DNA of 64,000 nt from Streptomyces aurantiacus (lineage in GTDB: Bacteria; Actinomycetota; Actinomycetes; Streptomycetales; Streptomycetaceae): NCBI RefSeq assembly GCF_027107535.1, contig NZ_CP114282.1, positions 1-64,000 on the forward strand. Direction: 5' to 3'. The notes under the pieces were generated by a model. It worked only from the letters and a program-made list of their open reading frames with translations. It made no database searches and was not told where the DNA came from. The translations under genes and the position numbers were made by a program. Below, one piece after another: positions 55,470 through 64,000 of this stretch. The number at the start of each line of letters is the position of its first letter. Position 1 is the stretch's first letter.

Positions 55470-55825
55470 GACACCACTGTGTATGCAGCGGACTGACGTC
55501 GCCTGTTGGGATTCTGGACTGGCCACCATGGTCCTGGTGCTGGTTGGCTATCGCCCCTCCTTTGTGGCGCCCGATCGCAGGGCAGCGCTTGGTCTGCCTG
55601 GGGAATCAAGCCGAGCGACTCCGGGGCCACCCTGATCAGGGGGTGGGGAGATTCAAATATCCCCATCAACTGCTGCCCTGCCGCGCCCCAATGCGCACCG
55701 GACGGGACCAGATCTACGGTCTCAGTGGACGTTAAGTCCGATCTTCCTCGGTTCGTGATCGCTCGATCGAGGTACTGATCGTCGGGCAGGCCATCCGCTG
55801 GGCATGTGCATGCTGAGATGCGGGC

Positions 55826-56680
55826 ATGGAGCGAGAGCCGTACCCCAGCGACTTAGCGGACGAGCAGTGGGCGTTGATCGAGCCGATGATCACGGCCTGG
55901 AAACAGGACCGGGTGGCACGGTCAGCGACCGGAGATCCCGGATCCTGCGATCTGCGGGAGGTCGTGAACGCGATCTTCTACCAGAACCGGACGGGCTGCC
56001 AGTGGCGCTACCTGCCCCATGACCTGCCAGCCTGGTCGGCGGTGTTCTACTACTTCACACTCTGGCGCCAGGACGGCCTTGACCAGCGGATTCAGGAACT
56101 CCTGCGCTGCCAGGTACGGGAGAAGGCCCGGCGATTAGAGGACCCGTCCCTCGTGATCCTCGATACCCAGTCCGTGCGCGCGGCCGCGGGTGTCCCGAAG
56201 ACCACGACGGGCCTGGACGCCAACAAGAAGGTGTCGGGCCGCAAGCGGGGCCTGGCCGTCGACGTTCTGGGGCTGATCATCGGCGTCGTGGTGCTGGCCG
56301 CATCCGCCCACGACAACACGGCCGGCACAGCCCTGCTCGACCAGGCCGCCGAGCGGTGCGGGATGCGTCTGGAGAAGGCTCTGGTGGACCAGGGCTTCAA
56401 GGACGAAGTCCTCATCCATGGCGCGTTGTTGGACATCGACGTCGAAGTCGTCCGCCGCAACCCGGCCGACCAGGGCAAAGGCTTCGTCCCGCAGCCGAAA
56501 AGGTGGATCGTGGAGCAGGTCAACGGCACGCTGATGCTGCACCGCCGCCTGGCCCGCGAGTACGACCACCGCCCCGAAACCTCCACCTCGCGTGTCTACT
56601 GGGCTTCCATCGCGAACATGACCCGCCGCCTCACCACACCGAGTCCAGCCTGGCGCGACACCCTCGGACTGGCCGCGTGA
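55826..56680 (+). CDS. IS5-family transposase
   Basis: A 284-residue DDE transposase: N-terminal PSDLADEQWALIEPMI and QNRTGCQWRYLPHDLP (IS4/IS5 start domain), first Asp in SLVILDTQSVRA, second in ALVDQGFKDEV, Glu region RWIVEQVNGTLMLHRRLAREY. No frameshift is visible, so it may be active. It starts at ATG 55826 inside the 22-bp inverted repeats and overlaps the next gene by 4 nt. Confidence 0.88.
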   Translation: MEREPYPSDLADEQWALIEPMITAWKQDRVARSATGDPGSCDLREVVNAIFYQNRTGCQWRYLPHDLPAWSAVFYYFTLWRQDGLDQRIQELLRCQVREKARRLEDPSLVILDTQSVRAAAGVPKTTTGLDANKKVSGRKRGLAVDVLGLIIGVVVLAASAHDNTAGTALLDQAAERCGMRLEKALVDQGFKDEVLIHGALLDIDVEVVRRNPADQGKGFVPQPKRWIVEQVNGTLMLHRRLAREYDHRPETSTSRVYWASIANMTRRLTTPSPAWRDTLGLAA

Positions 56681-57075
56681 ACGTCATCGAGCTCCTGGCC
56701 GACCTCCAGGCCCAGCACGACAAGACCGCAGCCCGTGCCGACGAACTGCGTGACCAGATCCATCACTTGACCGCCGCCCTGACCGAGACCGAAGCGCGAC
56801 TCGCGAATCTGGTTACCACCCGGAAGGTCATCGCCGAACTGGCACCGGCTTCAGGCCAGCCCGCACCGTCCGAGACGAACACCGCCTACCAGGCCATCGT
56901 GAACACCTTCAACCAGCATCCCGATCAAGAGTTCCGAGCCCGTGAGCTGCACGAACGCATCGGCATGCCCATCGACGAGGCATCCGTCAACATCACCCGC
57001 AGCCGCCTCGGACGCCTCACCCGCCAAGGCTTCCTCACTCAACCCGGACGTGGCCGCTACCAGAAGCGGACTTAA
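56677..57075 (+). CDS. IS accessory protein with coiled coil and winged helix
   Basis: A 132-residue protein starting at a GTG overlapping the transposase stop (GTGA). Residues 1-55 are a predicted coiled coil (TAARADELRDQIHHLTAAL) and the C-terminal part (RARELHERIGMPIDEASVN, RLGRLTRQGFL) looks like a winged-helix DNA-binding domain. It lies within the IS inverted repeats and was probably acquired or evolved as a regulator of transposition. Confidence 0.65.
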   Translation: MNVIELLADLQAQHDKTAARADELRDQIHHLTAALTETEARLANLVTTRKVIAELAPASGQPAPSETNTAYQAIVNTFNQHPDQEFRARELHERIGMPIDEASVNITRSRLGRLTRQGFLTQPGRGRYQKRT

Positions 57076-57108
57076 CGTCCACTGAGACGGTCGGGAGACC
57101 GGTTCCTT

Positions 57109-58692
57109 CTACGGGGCCTGCAGGATGGGTGCAAGTTCAAGCGTCGCGGCATCGCTGGCCAAGCCGTTCCACCGCAGCGTTGCCTGGGTGGGGCCTTCGA
57201 CATCTCCAGGCACCGTGAACACGATCTCGGAGGCATCGCCGTTCGTGACGGTCGCCATTCGAGCTCGGCCGCCGACTACTACGGTCACAGGCGCGGTGAT
57301 TTCCTGCTGGGGAGGCAGTCCGGTGACTTGCAGGTGGCCGACTTTGCCGGGCTGCGGCGCGGCGCCAGCCCATCCGATGATCTGCAGCCCGACCACGGCC
57401 ACCGTGTAGCTGTCCGACTCCGTGCCCGTCGCCGTGACGATGCTCAATGTGCTGATGTTGGGGTCCATGCCAGGTGGTGCAGTGAACCGGACGGTCGTTG
57501 CGTCGCGCTTCGTGCCCGCTGTCTGTGCGCCTCCCACTTTGATCTGAACGGTGTTGTTGGTGGAATCCGGGAACAGGTTCTGTCCAGACACATCGATGGG
57601 TGCGCCTGGGGTGATTCGGGATGGTGCGACCGCGCGGATGGTGGGCCGATTCGTTTGCAGCGACTTGTTGAGCACGAATGCGCCAGCCGCTGTGCTGGTC
57701 AGCCCGACCAGCAGCGGGGGAATCGTTGGCAAGGTCCCCCGCCCAACGAAGACGGCCGCGACATAGGCCACCGCGATCATGTTGAACAGGAGGTACTGGA
57801 TGTCGGCGAGGTCAGCGTTGCCGTGATCGTCGCGAGCCAAGTCTGCCGGGTTAACTCCAGCGTTCTCGGTGGCTTCGGTCTTCTGCACGATGCCGTTGGC
57901 TACCTTGTAGGCGGTAATACCCTTGGTGACCACCGCGGCTGCTGCTGGCACCCCGAGCAGCAGCAGGTAGGTGTCCCAGTGCTCCGGCGGCACACAGTTC
58001 TTCGTTGACGCTCCGGGGCTTTCGGTTTTGCACGCGAATGGTGTGCCCGCGGTCGAGGATCGCGCCGCAATGTAGGCCAGCACGAAACCGATCAGGAACG
58101 TCCAGGCCACGTACTGGAACTTTGAAGTAGAAGCCCGCAAGTCCGCGCCGACAAAGAGCGTGACCAACCCGCTCTTTCCTTCGGCGGACCCCTTGCCAAG
58201 AAGATGCGTCAGACAAAGGAAGACGACCAGAGTCAACACCGCAAACCCGTAGCTGCGCACGGTGTACAAGGTCTGTGAGTTCCACCAGTCGCCCCCGCCC
58301 CAGTTGACCAGTAGCCCACAGGCCGCTGCAACGTAGCCGACGAGCAAGGTCAGGAGGCGAGCCGCGTGCGGTGTAGTGAACCACCATCGCGGGCGGGCCG
58401 TTAGAACGATCTCAGCTGGCTGGTCCACGACGCGCTGATCGTCAGGGACGAAGCGGTAGGCGCCGCTTTGCGCGAAACTGCGCGCCATAACCACCGACAG
58501 TTCGGCTCCTGTAGACCCGTCGAGCGTGCTGCTGGCTGCGGAGCCGTTCGGCAGGTGTGTCCAATGTCCGGCAGGAGGTGCGTCGGGCGCTGCAGTGTCC
58601 TTGGCGTGTAGCGTCACCGCATCTCCGGCGCGAACGGCCAGCCGTGCCCCGCTCCGGCCGTTTTCGATGTTCGCCGACAACTGGATACTCAC
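57109..58692 (-). CDS. Multi-pass membrane protein with IPT/TIG domain
   Basis: A 527-residue protein. The N-terminal 100 residues are soluble; then about six membrane segments follow between 110 and 345 (for example LLTLLVGYVAAACGLLV, YGFAVLTLVVFLCLTHLL, WTFLIGFVLAYIAA, LLLLGVPAAAAVV, LLFNMIAVAYVAAVFV). The C-terminal third holds an immunoglobulin-like IPT/TIG domain starting PTIRAVAPSRITPGAPIDVSG and probably a second related sandwich. The GTG at 58692 has GGAAGGAAA upstream. Function unknown; the membrane part may form a channel-like or anchoring module with the sandwich domain in the cytoplasm or outside. Confidence 0.7.
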   Translation of the reverse strand: MSIQLSANIENGRSGARLAVRAGDAVTLHAKDTAAPDAPPAGHWTHLPNGSAASSTLDGSTGAELSVVMARSFAQSGAYRFVPDDQRVVDQPAEIVLTARPRWWFTTPHAARLLTLLVGYVAAACGLLVNWGGGDWWNSQTLYTVRSYGFAVLTLVVFLCLTHLLGKGSAEGKSGLVTLFVGADLRASTSKFQYVAWTFLIGFVLAYIAARSSTAGTPFACKTESPGASTKNCVPPEHWDTYLLLLGVPAAAAVVTKGITAYKVANGIVQKTEATENAGVNPADLARDDHGNADLADIQYLLFNMIAVAYVAAVFVGRGTLPTIPPLLVGLTSTAAGAFVLNKSLQTNRPTIRAVAPSRITPGAPIDVSGQNLFPDSTNNTVQIKVGGAQTAGTKRDATTVRFTAPPGMDPNISTLSIVTATGTESDSYTVAVVGLQIIGWAGAAPQPGKVGHLQVTGLPPQQEITAPVTVVVGGRARMATVTNGDASEIVFTVPGDVEGPTQATLRWNGLASDAATLELAPILQAP

Positions 58693-58955
58693 GGACGCTT
58701 TCCTTCCGGATAGCCCAGGCGCCCATTTTGACAGTTCGGCAGCGTGAGGAGAGTCGACAAGGTCGCTGCCATCCGGGTGATTGAGCAGTGGCGCCGTTCG
58801 ACGTCGTCGTGAGTGAGTAGTCGATGCCCATGTCAGCTGCGCCGCGTCCAAGCGCGGCGATCATAGTGCCGCTCGCTTGGACACGAACATCCTGACGAAG
58901 GCCGACATCGGTAGCGCCACCCTTCACGGGGAACACGTTTGTGGCATGGGCGAGG

Positions 58956-59366
58956 TCAGCACCTGCGATGCCACCACGCCAGCTCTGGGTCTGCCATCGG
59001 CTCGTGATGTGTGCGCCCGAGGAGCACCACGTCCAAGCGCTCCACCTGCACCCGGAGTTCGGCGGCGGCTCTTGGCGGAAGCATGAACAGAGCGTCTTGC
59101 AGTTTGTCCCGGGCCCAGCCTTCACCGCAGCAAGGGCAGGTGAACTCAGCCTCCCACCGTCTCCAACGGCGTTTGGTGCCATGGACGCGCACGGACCACA
59201 CGCTCAACGCCACTGCCACGACGCCCGGAGACAATCGTTCCCGTTCGAGCACCCGGACGGCGGCATTTGCTGCTCCCGACAGTCTGGGGACATCGCGATA
59301 CCGCACGCAGTGTCTTCCCCAGCCGCGTTCCCGCGACCGAAGTGAAGCTGGTGTTCTACGCGGCAC
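58956..59366 (-). CDS. Hypothetical protein with CPCC motif
   Basis: An ORF of up to 136 residues. The C-terminal half (EFTCPCCGEGW, MLPPRAAAELRVQVERLD, PMADPELAWWHRR) looks like an actinobacterial protein family that pairs a CxxC motif with a conserved PPRAAAEL helix. The N-terminal part is less convincing; a GTG at 59252 is an alternative start. Function unknown. The neighbourhood (58693-58955 and 59367-59602) shows no further gene. Confidence 0.45.
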   Translation of the reverse strand: MPRRTPASLRSRERGWGRHCVRYRDVPRLSGAANAAVRVLERERLSPGVVAVALSVWSVRVHGTKRRWRRWEAEFTCPCCGEGWARDKLQDALFMLPPRAAAELRVQVERLDVVLLGRTHHEPMADPELAWWHRRC

Positions 59367-59602
59367 GGCCCCTTCGCATGCATGTCATGGACCGCATCCT
59401 CCCACAGGCCATGATCAGCCGGGCAGGATCCTTGGAGGCGGCAGTGGAACGGGCCGGGTACTCGTCGGCCACGTGGAGGTCTTTCCCATGAAGAACGAGG
59501 GCCGCTCGAAGGCCTTTTGCATACGGGGAGAGCCGCGTCAGCCGCGGCGTCTGCTGCAGCTTCGGCCGCCGATTGCCTGCTCAGCGGCCGAAGCCGGGTC
59601 GT

Positions 59603-60823
59603 TCAGTAGGTGATGACGAGGCGTACGGAAGGCTTGTTGATGAGGTGACCGCTGGCCAGTTTCTCGTCGGGTGTCCCGTCTGGGTAGGCGATGATCGACG
59701 GGGGCAGGGTGCGGTCGAGGTCCCATGCGCGTAGTTCCTCGCACAGCCGCTCGGTTAGTTCGGCTCCTGTGGGTCCGTATCCGGCCGCGCCGAGGCGGTA
59801 TCGCTTGTTGCCTTGGACTTCTACGGGTTCGAGGATCAGGTAGGCGAGGGAGTCGCCCTCGACGAGTGCGGGGCTCAGGGCGGGGATGGCGGGGCGGTGT
59901 AGGCTCCCGGCGCTTGCGAAGGCTTCGGGGCGGACGGTGATGCGGCAGGTCGCTGGGTCGGAGGCGCTCAGGCGGAGCCAGATCCCATCGAGCGGTTCGT
60001 CCGGGGCGACTGCAACGTTGGTCCACAGGAGGTGTTCCTTCACCTCGGCGAGGCTCTGGCGCAGGCTCAGAGGCTGAATGGTCTGATCCGCGTCCCAGTA
60101 GAGCTTGATTGAGCGGTCCGGGTCGACGTAGCCCTCACGCTCGCCGTCCTGGCCGATCATCGGGAGGAAGCCGCAGGTGGCGACGGACTCCGAGCGGAGG
60201 CAGTCGGCTTCACGGACGAAGGCGACACTGCGCGTCAGGCCGCGCCAGCGCAGGGGGAGAACGAGCCGGCCGCCGATGGAGAGCTGATCCCACCAGGTGG
60301 CGGGCAGGTCCCAGATTCCGACGGTGGCGATGATCCGGTCGTAGGGGCCGTACTCGGGGGCGCCGATCGCGGCGTCGCGGGTCAGGACGCGGACGTCGGT
60401 GAAGCCGGTGTTGTCGAGCCGGTGCCGGGCGTGGGCGGCGACGTCGTCGTGGATGTCGAGGGTGGTGACCCGGCCGGAGGGGCCGGCGAGGTGGCGCATG
60501 AGGGCTGCGTTGTAGCCGGTGCCCGCGCCGGCTTCGAGGATGTTGTCGCCTGGCTGGATGTTGAGCTGGGCGAGCATGAAGAACACGACGTCGGGCTGCG
60601 AGGCGCAGCTGAGGGGCAGGGCGTCCGGGTTGGGGTTGTCCTTGATGGTGACGGCCTGGTTGGCGTAGGCGTCTTCCAGTGAGGCGCCGGGGATGAAGTC
60701 GTGCCGGGGCACGGTGCGCATGGCCTGTTCGACACGCGGGTCGTAGAGGCCGGCGACGTTGGTCTTCACGATGCGGTCGACCAGGCGGTTGCGCAGTTCC
60801 TGTGGGGTGTTCGGTTCGGTCAT
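59603..60823 (-). CDS. PCMT-like methyltransferase of the FxLD system
   Basis: A 406-residue SAM-dependent methyltransferase. SAM motif I is ILEAGAGTGYNAALMRHLAG, preceded by the isoaspartate-methyltransferase-like AMRTVPRHDFIPGASLEDAY. The extended C-terminal region (EGDSLAYLILEPVE, LCEELRAWDLDRTLPPSIIAYP) matches the methyltransferases encoded with FxLD-type lanthipeptide clusters. It probably methylates an Asp or isoAsp in the precursor. The start at 60823 follows GGAAGGA. It lies 94 bases from the LanC-like gene on the same strand. Confidence 0.82.
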   Translation of the reverse strand: MTEPNTPQELRNRLVDRIVKTNVAGLYDPRVEQAMRTVPRHDFIPGASLEDAYANQAVTIKDNPNPDALPLSCASQPDVVFFMLAQLNIQPGDNILEAGAGTGYNAALMRHLAGPSGRVTTLDIHDDVAAHARHRLDNTGFTDVRVLTRDAAIGAPEYGPYDRIIATVGIWDLPATWWDQLSIGGRLVLPLRWRGLTRSVAFVREADCLRSESVATCGFLPMIGQDGEREGYVDPDRSIKLYWDADQTIQPLSLRQSLAEVKEHLLWTNVAVAPDEPLDGIWLRLSASDPATCRITVRPEAFASAGSLHRPAIPALSPALVEGDSLAYLILEPVEVQGNKRYRLGAAGYGPTGAELTERLCEELRAWDLDRTLPPSIIAYPDGTPDEKLASGHLINKPSVRLVITY

Positions 60824-60917
60824 GTCGATTCCTTCCGGGGATGCCCGGCCGCCTCGTGGAGCGGGGAAGGGGCAGAGCCTAGCTAGGTCGTGGTGGTGCA
60901 CTGCCTGTTTGCGTGGG

Positions 60918-62078
60918 TCAGCCGCTCAACAGCAGGCAGAGGTCCCAACTGGTGTCGGGCGTGGCTGAGTTACGGTCGGGCCGGATCAATAGCGGTCCGG
61001 CGTTTCCCTCCATGAGGCCGGGGCTGTCGGGCATTCCGTGGCGCTTGAGATGCGCGACGGCGCCGGCCTGTACGCGGGGGAGAAGCTCTGAGAGCTGGCC
61101 TCCTTTCTCATCGTGGGCTGCGCGTCGTGTGACCTGTAGGAGTCCGGCCCACCCGTGGCAGAGGGAGGCATCGGTGAGCAGGGCGAGCTGGTGTTCGTTG
61201 CGGAGGCATCCGGCCAGTGCCAGCCCTGCCTGGTCCTGGATGGCGGTGTCGCCGAGGGCGAGTCCGGCGAGTTGTTGGGCGCGTGCGATCCCGGGAGTGC
61301 CGTAGCACCACGAGGGGCGCCGGGGGTTTGTCTGCTTGCTCTGGCCGCGGCGGAGCTCGGCCCTGCTGATCCACTCCGGCCAGCGCGCATCTTCGCGAAG
61401 GCCGATCTGCCACTGGTCGAGCCAGTGGCAGATCCGGGTGATGGCGCTCTTGTGGCCGGGCGCCGTGTAGCCGTGCCGGGCGGTGGTTGCCAGGAGTGCG
61501 AGAGGTCCGGCGATGCCGTGGGCGATGCCGAAGTTGCCGTGGCCTCCAGTGTCTTCTGGTCGTGGTGTTCGGATGCTGCCGGTGCTCCACCAGCCGGGCA
61601 GCGTCTGCCGTTGGGCGGTGATGGGTTCGGTGAGCCGGATCAGGTAGGTGAGGATGTCGCGGACCTCGGTCTTGTTGTTCTTGCGGAGGTGGTAGACGCC
61701 CAGGCCGGTGAGTCCGCTGATGAGGTCGAATTCGCTTGTGTCGGCCAGGGCGGCGCGGTCGATGCGTGCGTGGGCCCGGTCAAGCCGCTGAGCGGTCAGC
61801 CGCCGTACGTGGCCGTCGAGTTCGGCAAGTCTGCGGGCTGCGGCAGGGCTGTTGAGGAAGGTGAGTACGTAGGCGACGGCGGGAGCGCCCTCGTACAGGC
61901 TGGTTGCTTCGGTGGCCACGATCGGGCTGCGGAGCATGGCCGTGGCCCACGGCTGCATCGTCTGTGTGCCGCTGGCATCGGTGCGGGCGGCCGTCGCGGC
62001 GTGCATCAGTGTGATGCCGGCGGCGCCGTAGTACAGCGACTGTCCCCAGCCGGGAGCTTCATCGTTGGGGCGGTTCAT
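60918..62078 (-). CDS. LanC-like lanthionine synthetase
   Basis: A 386-residue lanthionine cyclase-like protein. The family hallmarks are present in order: FGIAHGIAGPLALLA (about 180), SWCYGTPGIARAQQLAG with the zinc-ligand Cys (about 275) and SLCHGWAGLLQ with the Cys-His zinc ligands (about 325). It would add Cys thiols to dehydroamino acids. The ATG at 62078 overlaps the preceding LanB-fragment stop (ATGA). Length is normal. The tail NSATPDTSWDLCLLLSG is typical of LanC proteins. Confidence 0.88.
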   Translation of the reverse strand: MNRPNDEAPGWGQSLYYGAAGITLMHAATAARTDASGTQTMQPWATAMLRSPIVATEATSLYEGAPAVAYVLTFLNSPAAARRLAELDGHVRRLTAQRLDRAHARIDRAALADTSEFDLISGLTGLGVYHLRKNNKTEVRDILTYLIRLTEPITAQRQTLPGWWSTGSIRTPRPEDTGGHGNFGIAHGIAGPLALLATTARHGYTAPGHKSAITRICHWLDQWQIGLREDARWPEWISRAELRRGQSKQTNPRRPSWCYGTPGIARAQQLAGLALGDTAIQDQAGLALAGCLRNEHQLALLTDASLCHGWAGLLQVTRRAAHDEKGGQLSELLPRVQAGAVAHLKRHGMPDSPGLMEGNAGPLLIRPDRNSATPDTSWDLCLLLSG

Positions 62079-62860
62079 CAGCTGTCTGTCCCCGTCCAGG
62101 CGAGGCAGGAGAGGGCTGCCTGTCGGGCGATGCGGCGGCACGCTTTCTCGTCGTCGCGATTGACCCCGCGCAGTCGGTTGTGGTGCATGTGCAGCAGGGA
62201 CTCCAGAACTGCGTTCATGTCCATAGCGCCGTAGCGTTCGCGGTACATGGCCAGGGCGCCGGCGCGGTGGTGCCAGGCAGTGGTGAGCGCCGTCTGCCAG
62301 CCGCGGGCAGCGGGCGTTTCCGCGCGGACCAGCGCGACGGCCTGATCGGTCACCGTGCGCGCTGCGGCGGGGGCCTGCACGGTGCGCTCGGCCAGCCAGC
62401 GCAGCCCGTTGTCCGGCCCGAGGAGGTTGCGGGCGATGTCGACCAGGCCCGTGGCCACGAGCGCCTGGCCGTTCACGCCGGTCAGCCCGGAGCCGGTGAG
62501 GGCTGCCGCGGCGAAATACGAATCGGCGACGAACACCGCCTCGGCGCCGGACAGCGCGGGGCCGGAACCATAGCGGCCGATCTCCGGTGAGTAGGTGTTC
62601 AAGCTGAGGTCGCTGATCAGACCAGCCTGGCGCAGCACCGTGCCCCAGGCGCCGACGGCGGCCGTGTAAGCGCCGCGCTGGGCCGGGCCCGCAACCTGGA
62701 TCCGCATCCGGATGTGGTCCGCGTCGTGAGGGCTGCGGTAGCGCACGAACCACCACGCGGGGGTCCCGGGAAGTTGGCCGGCCAGGACTGCCAGGTGGTT
62801 GGAGATCAGGTCGTCGTGTTGATCGGCTCGCTTGGGCGTCGTAGGCCTCGCCCAGGACAT
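62078..62860 (-). pseudogene. LanB C-terminal (thiopeptide-type) domain, truncated gene
   Basis: A reading frame of about 260 codons corresponding to the SpaB-C / thiopeptide-type biosynthesis domain, which in LanB enzymes removes glutamate from glutamylated Ser/Thr: TPAWWFVRYRSPHDADHIRM, LSLNTYSPEIGRYG, LHMHHNRLRGVNRDDEKACR. The large N-terminal glutamylation domain of a LanB enzyme is absent, as the frame upstream of 62860 is not protein-like. It could be a stand-alone small elimination protein as in split LanBs, but no N-terminal partner is in the window. It is coupled to the LanC gene by an ATGA overlap. Confidence 0.65.
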
Positions 62861-63257
62861 CAGCACCGTGCGCGCTCCACGTCCCCGCATCGAAGAGGTC
62901 GCGCACAAGGCGGCCCAGCAGCCCTGCGTCACGGATGTGGTTCTGCGCACCGGCGAAGACGCCATCCAGCACTGTTCCGGTACATGGACCTCATTGACCC
63001 GGTGTCCTGCCGCAAGGCTGCCGGGCCCTTTGAAAGTCTGCCTCCCGGCACGGTGCCCAGGTCGTCGAGGTAGCCGGTGCGGATGTGCTCGGCCCGTCGG
63101 TGCTGTGCCGCGCCAACTCCCCTGACCATGTCGGCGCGACGGTCCAAGTCGTAGCATGCCGCCCGCGCCTGGCGCACAAGGGAATCGCAACGTGGACCGA
63201 TGCAGCCCTCTTCGTCGGCGTGAACGAGAGCGTCGCCCACAGTGATCAGTGCCGGCT

Positions 63258-63888
63258 GCTCGGCAGAAGCGCGCGAGCAGACTTCGTGACCGGATCGATC
63301 GACAAGCAGGTCAACTTCCTGCAACACGTCATGTCGCTGACAGCGAGGCCGGGGCGTGCAGCCATCGTCGTACCGGACAACATTCTCTTCGCCACGGGCG
63401 CAGCCGAGACGGTGCGACGGCATCTGCTCGAGCACTTCGACGTCCATACCGTGCTCAGGCTGCCTGCCGGGATCTTTTACAGTGGCGGGGTCAGGGCGAA
63501 TGTCGTTTTCTTCGACCGACCGTCACACCGCACGGACGACCGCCCCCGAACCGCCAAGGTCTGGGTCTACGACCTGCGCTCGGGCCGGCAGTTCGCACCT
63601 GACCACGCCCCACTTCTCCGGACTGACCTGGACGATTTCGTTTCTGCGTATCTGCCGGGCCGACCGCGTACGGACCGGGTGGAGACGGACCACTTTCGAT
63701 GCTTCGACGTCCAGGATGTGCTGGACCAGGACCAGGCACGCTTGGACCTCACGTGGTCCCCGGAGCCGACCGGCGTTGGTCGGCCGGCGCCTCCCGAGGA
63801 GATTGCCCGGGACGTGGTACATGATCTGCGCATGGCCCTCAAAGAGTTCGAAGAGCTCGCCGCGGAGTTGCGCGACGAAACCGACTGA
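63258..63888 (+). pseudogene. Type I restriction N6-adenine methyltransferase, C-terminal fragment
   Basis: About 210 codons matching the C-terminal half of HsdM-type adenine methyltransferases: KQVNFLQHVMSLTARPGRAA followed by IVVPDNILFATG, LRLPAGIFYSGGVRANVVFF, AKVWVYDLRSG, DDFVSAYLPG, and DLRMALKEFEELAAELRD. The SAM-binding and NPPF catalytic motifs that should precede it are missing; the upstream frame to 63085 does not resemble the family. No specificity or restriction gene is visible in the window. Confidence 0.75.
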
Positions 63889-64000
63889 TCCCCAACTGGT
63901 GGTTCTGCAGGTTGCCGGGTCTGTTGACGGTCCGCGAGCCGTCCACGGCGGCGCGCAGGCGGTCATCGCACGTTGGCCAGAGCCTTTTGACACCGTTACT
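63889..64000. other. Window end without a supported gene
   Basis: The last 112 bases hold no frame I can assign. A gene may begin beyond the window. Confidence 0.4.

Larger units (their letters stand above)
55719..57088. mobile_element. Intact IS5-family insertion sequence, 1370 bp
   Basis: Bases 55719-55740 and 57067-57088 are perfect 22-bp inverted repeats (outer end GTCTCAGTGGACGTTAAG). Between them lie a complete transposase gene and a coupled accessory gene. I could not see a clear target-site duplication. It sits 20 bases beyond the stop of the TIG-domain gene. Confidence 0.85.

Noticed and set aside
62811..62972. Minus-strand frame with plausible protein (LLGRLVRDLFDAGTWSAHG)
   Set aside because: It does not connect in frame to the LanB domain and I cannot assign it; it may be a fragment of another gene or a frameshifted piece.
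1..64000. tRNA, rRNA or CRISPR loci
   Set aside because: No cloverleaf-like, rRNA-like or regularly spaced repeat sequence was seen by eye; a tRNAscan or CRISPR search could overturn this.

Overview
The window is high-GC actinobacterial DNA, most likely Streptomyces or a close relative: codons mostly end in G/C, GTG starts are frequent, stop/start overlaps of 1-4 nt are common, and it carries a mycothiol-type DinB/maleylpyruvate-isomerase protein, an actinobacterial-type LexA, an FxLD-type methyltransferase and many actinobacterial IS remnants. It looks like an accessory region: two biosynthetic blocks, then an IS graveyard, then a defence and mobile-element island, ending in a broken lanthipeptide-like cluster.

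1-2.64 kb: IS debris. A frameshifted ISAs1-type transposase sits inside an ISL3-type remnant, and a second, inverted ISL3 remnant lies downstream. A DUF4259-like gene lies between the two ISL3 copies.

2.95-15.0 kb (minus strand): a 3589-residue hybrid megasynthase read as acyl-AMP ligase - ACP - KS - AT - ACP - luciferase-like monooxygenase - C - A - PCP - terminal C, with no thioesterase, plus an MFS exporter that overlaps its start.

15.3-24.5 kb (minus strand): a phosphonate biosynthesis operon. In transcription order it has a 52-residue peptide, a strong hairpin, a PhyH-type dioxygenase, an enolase paralogue missing key catalytic residues, an MFS transporter, a class IV aminotransferase, a split transketolase (N then C half), PEP phosphomutase, phosphonopyruvate decarboxylase and an unknown 145-residue protein. 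PEP mutase and the decarboxylase should supply phosphonoacetaldehyde; the transketolase, aminotransferase, enolase-like protein and dioxygenase would elaborate it. Whether the megasynthase and the phosphonate operon make one hybrid product (for example a terminal C domain attaching a phosphonate amine) is an inference.

25.3-28.3 kb: broken IS5-, IS1182- and IS630-family transposases. 28.3-30.4 kb: small housekeeping-like or hypothetical genes (DinB/MPI-like, Nudix, two unknowns).

30.5-54 kb: a defence/mobility island with a trypsin-STAND-repeat protein and its Trypco2 partner, a four-gene tyrosine-recombinase operon with GTGA overlaps, a SWIM zinc-finger protein, an HTH-STAND-TPR protein, a toxin-antitoxin-like pair, a Gabija-like pair (OLD nuclease plus UvrD-like helicase), a small P-loop ATPase and a LexA paralogue.

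54-64 kb: a truncated gene, an intact IS5-family element with 22-bp inverted repeats, a TIG-domain membrane protein, and a decayed FxLD-type lanthipeptide locus (methyltransferase, LanC-like cyclase, LanB C-terminal domain only) abutting a C-terminal fragment of a type I restriction methyltransferase. No rRNA, tRNA or CRISPR array was recognised.
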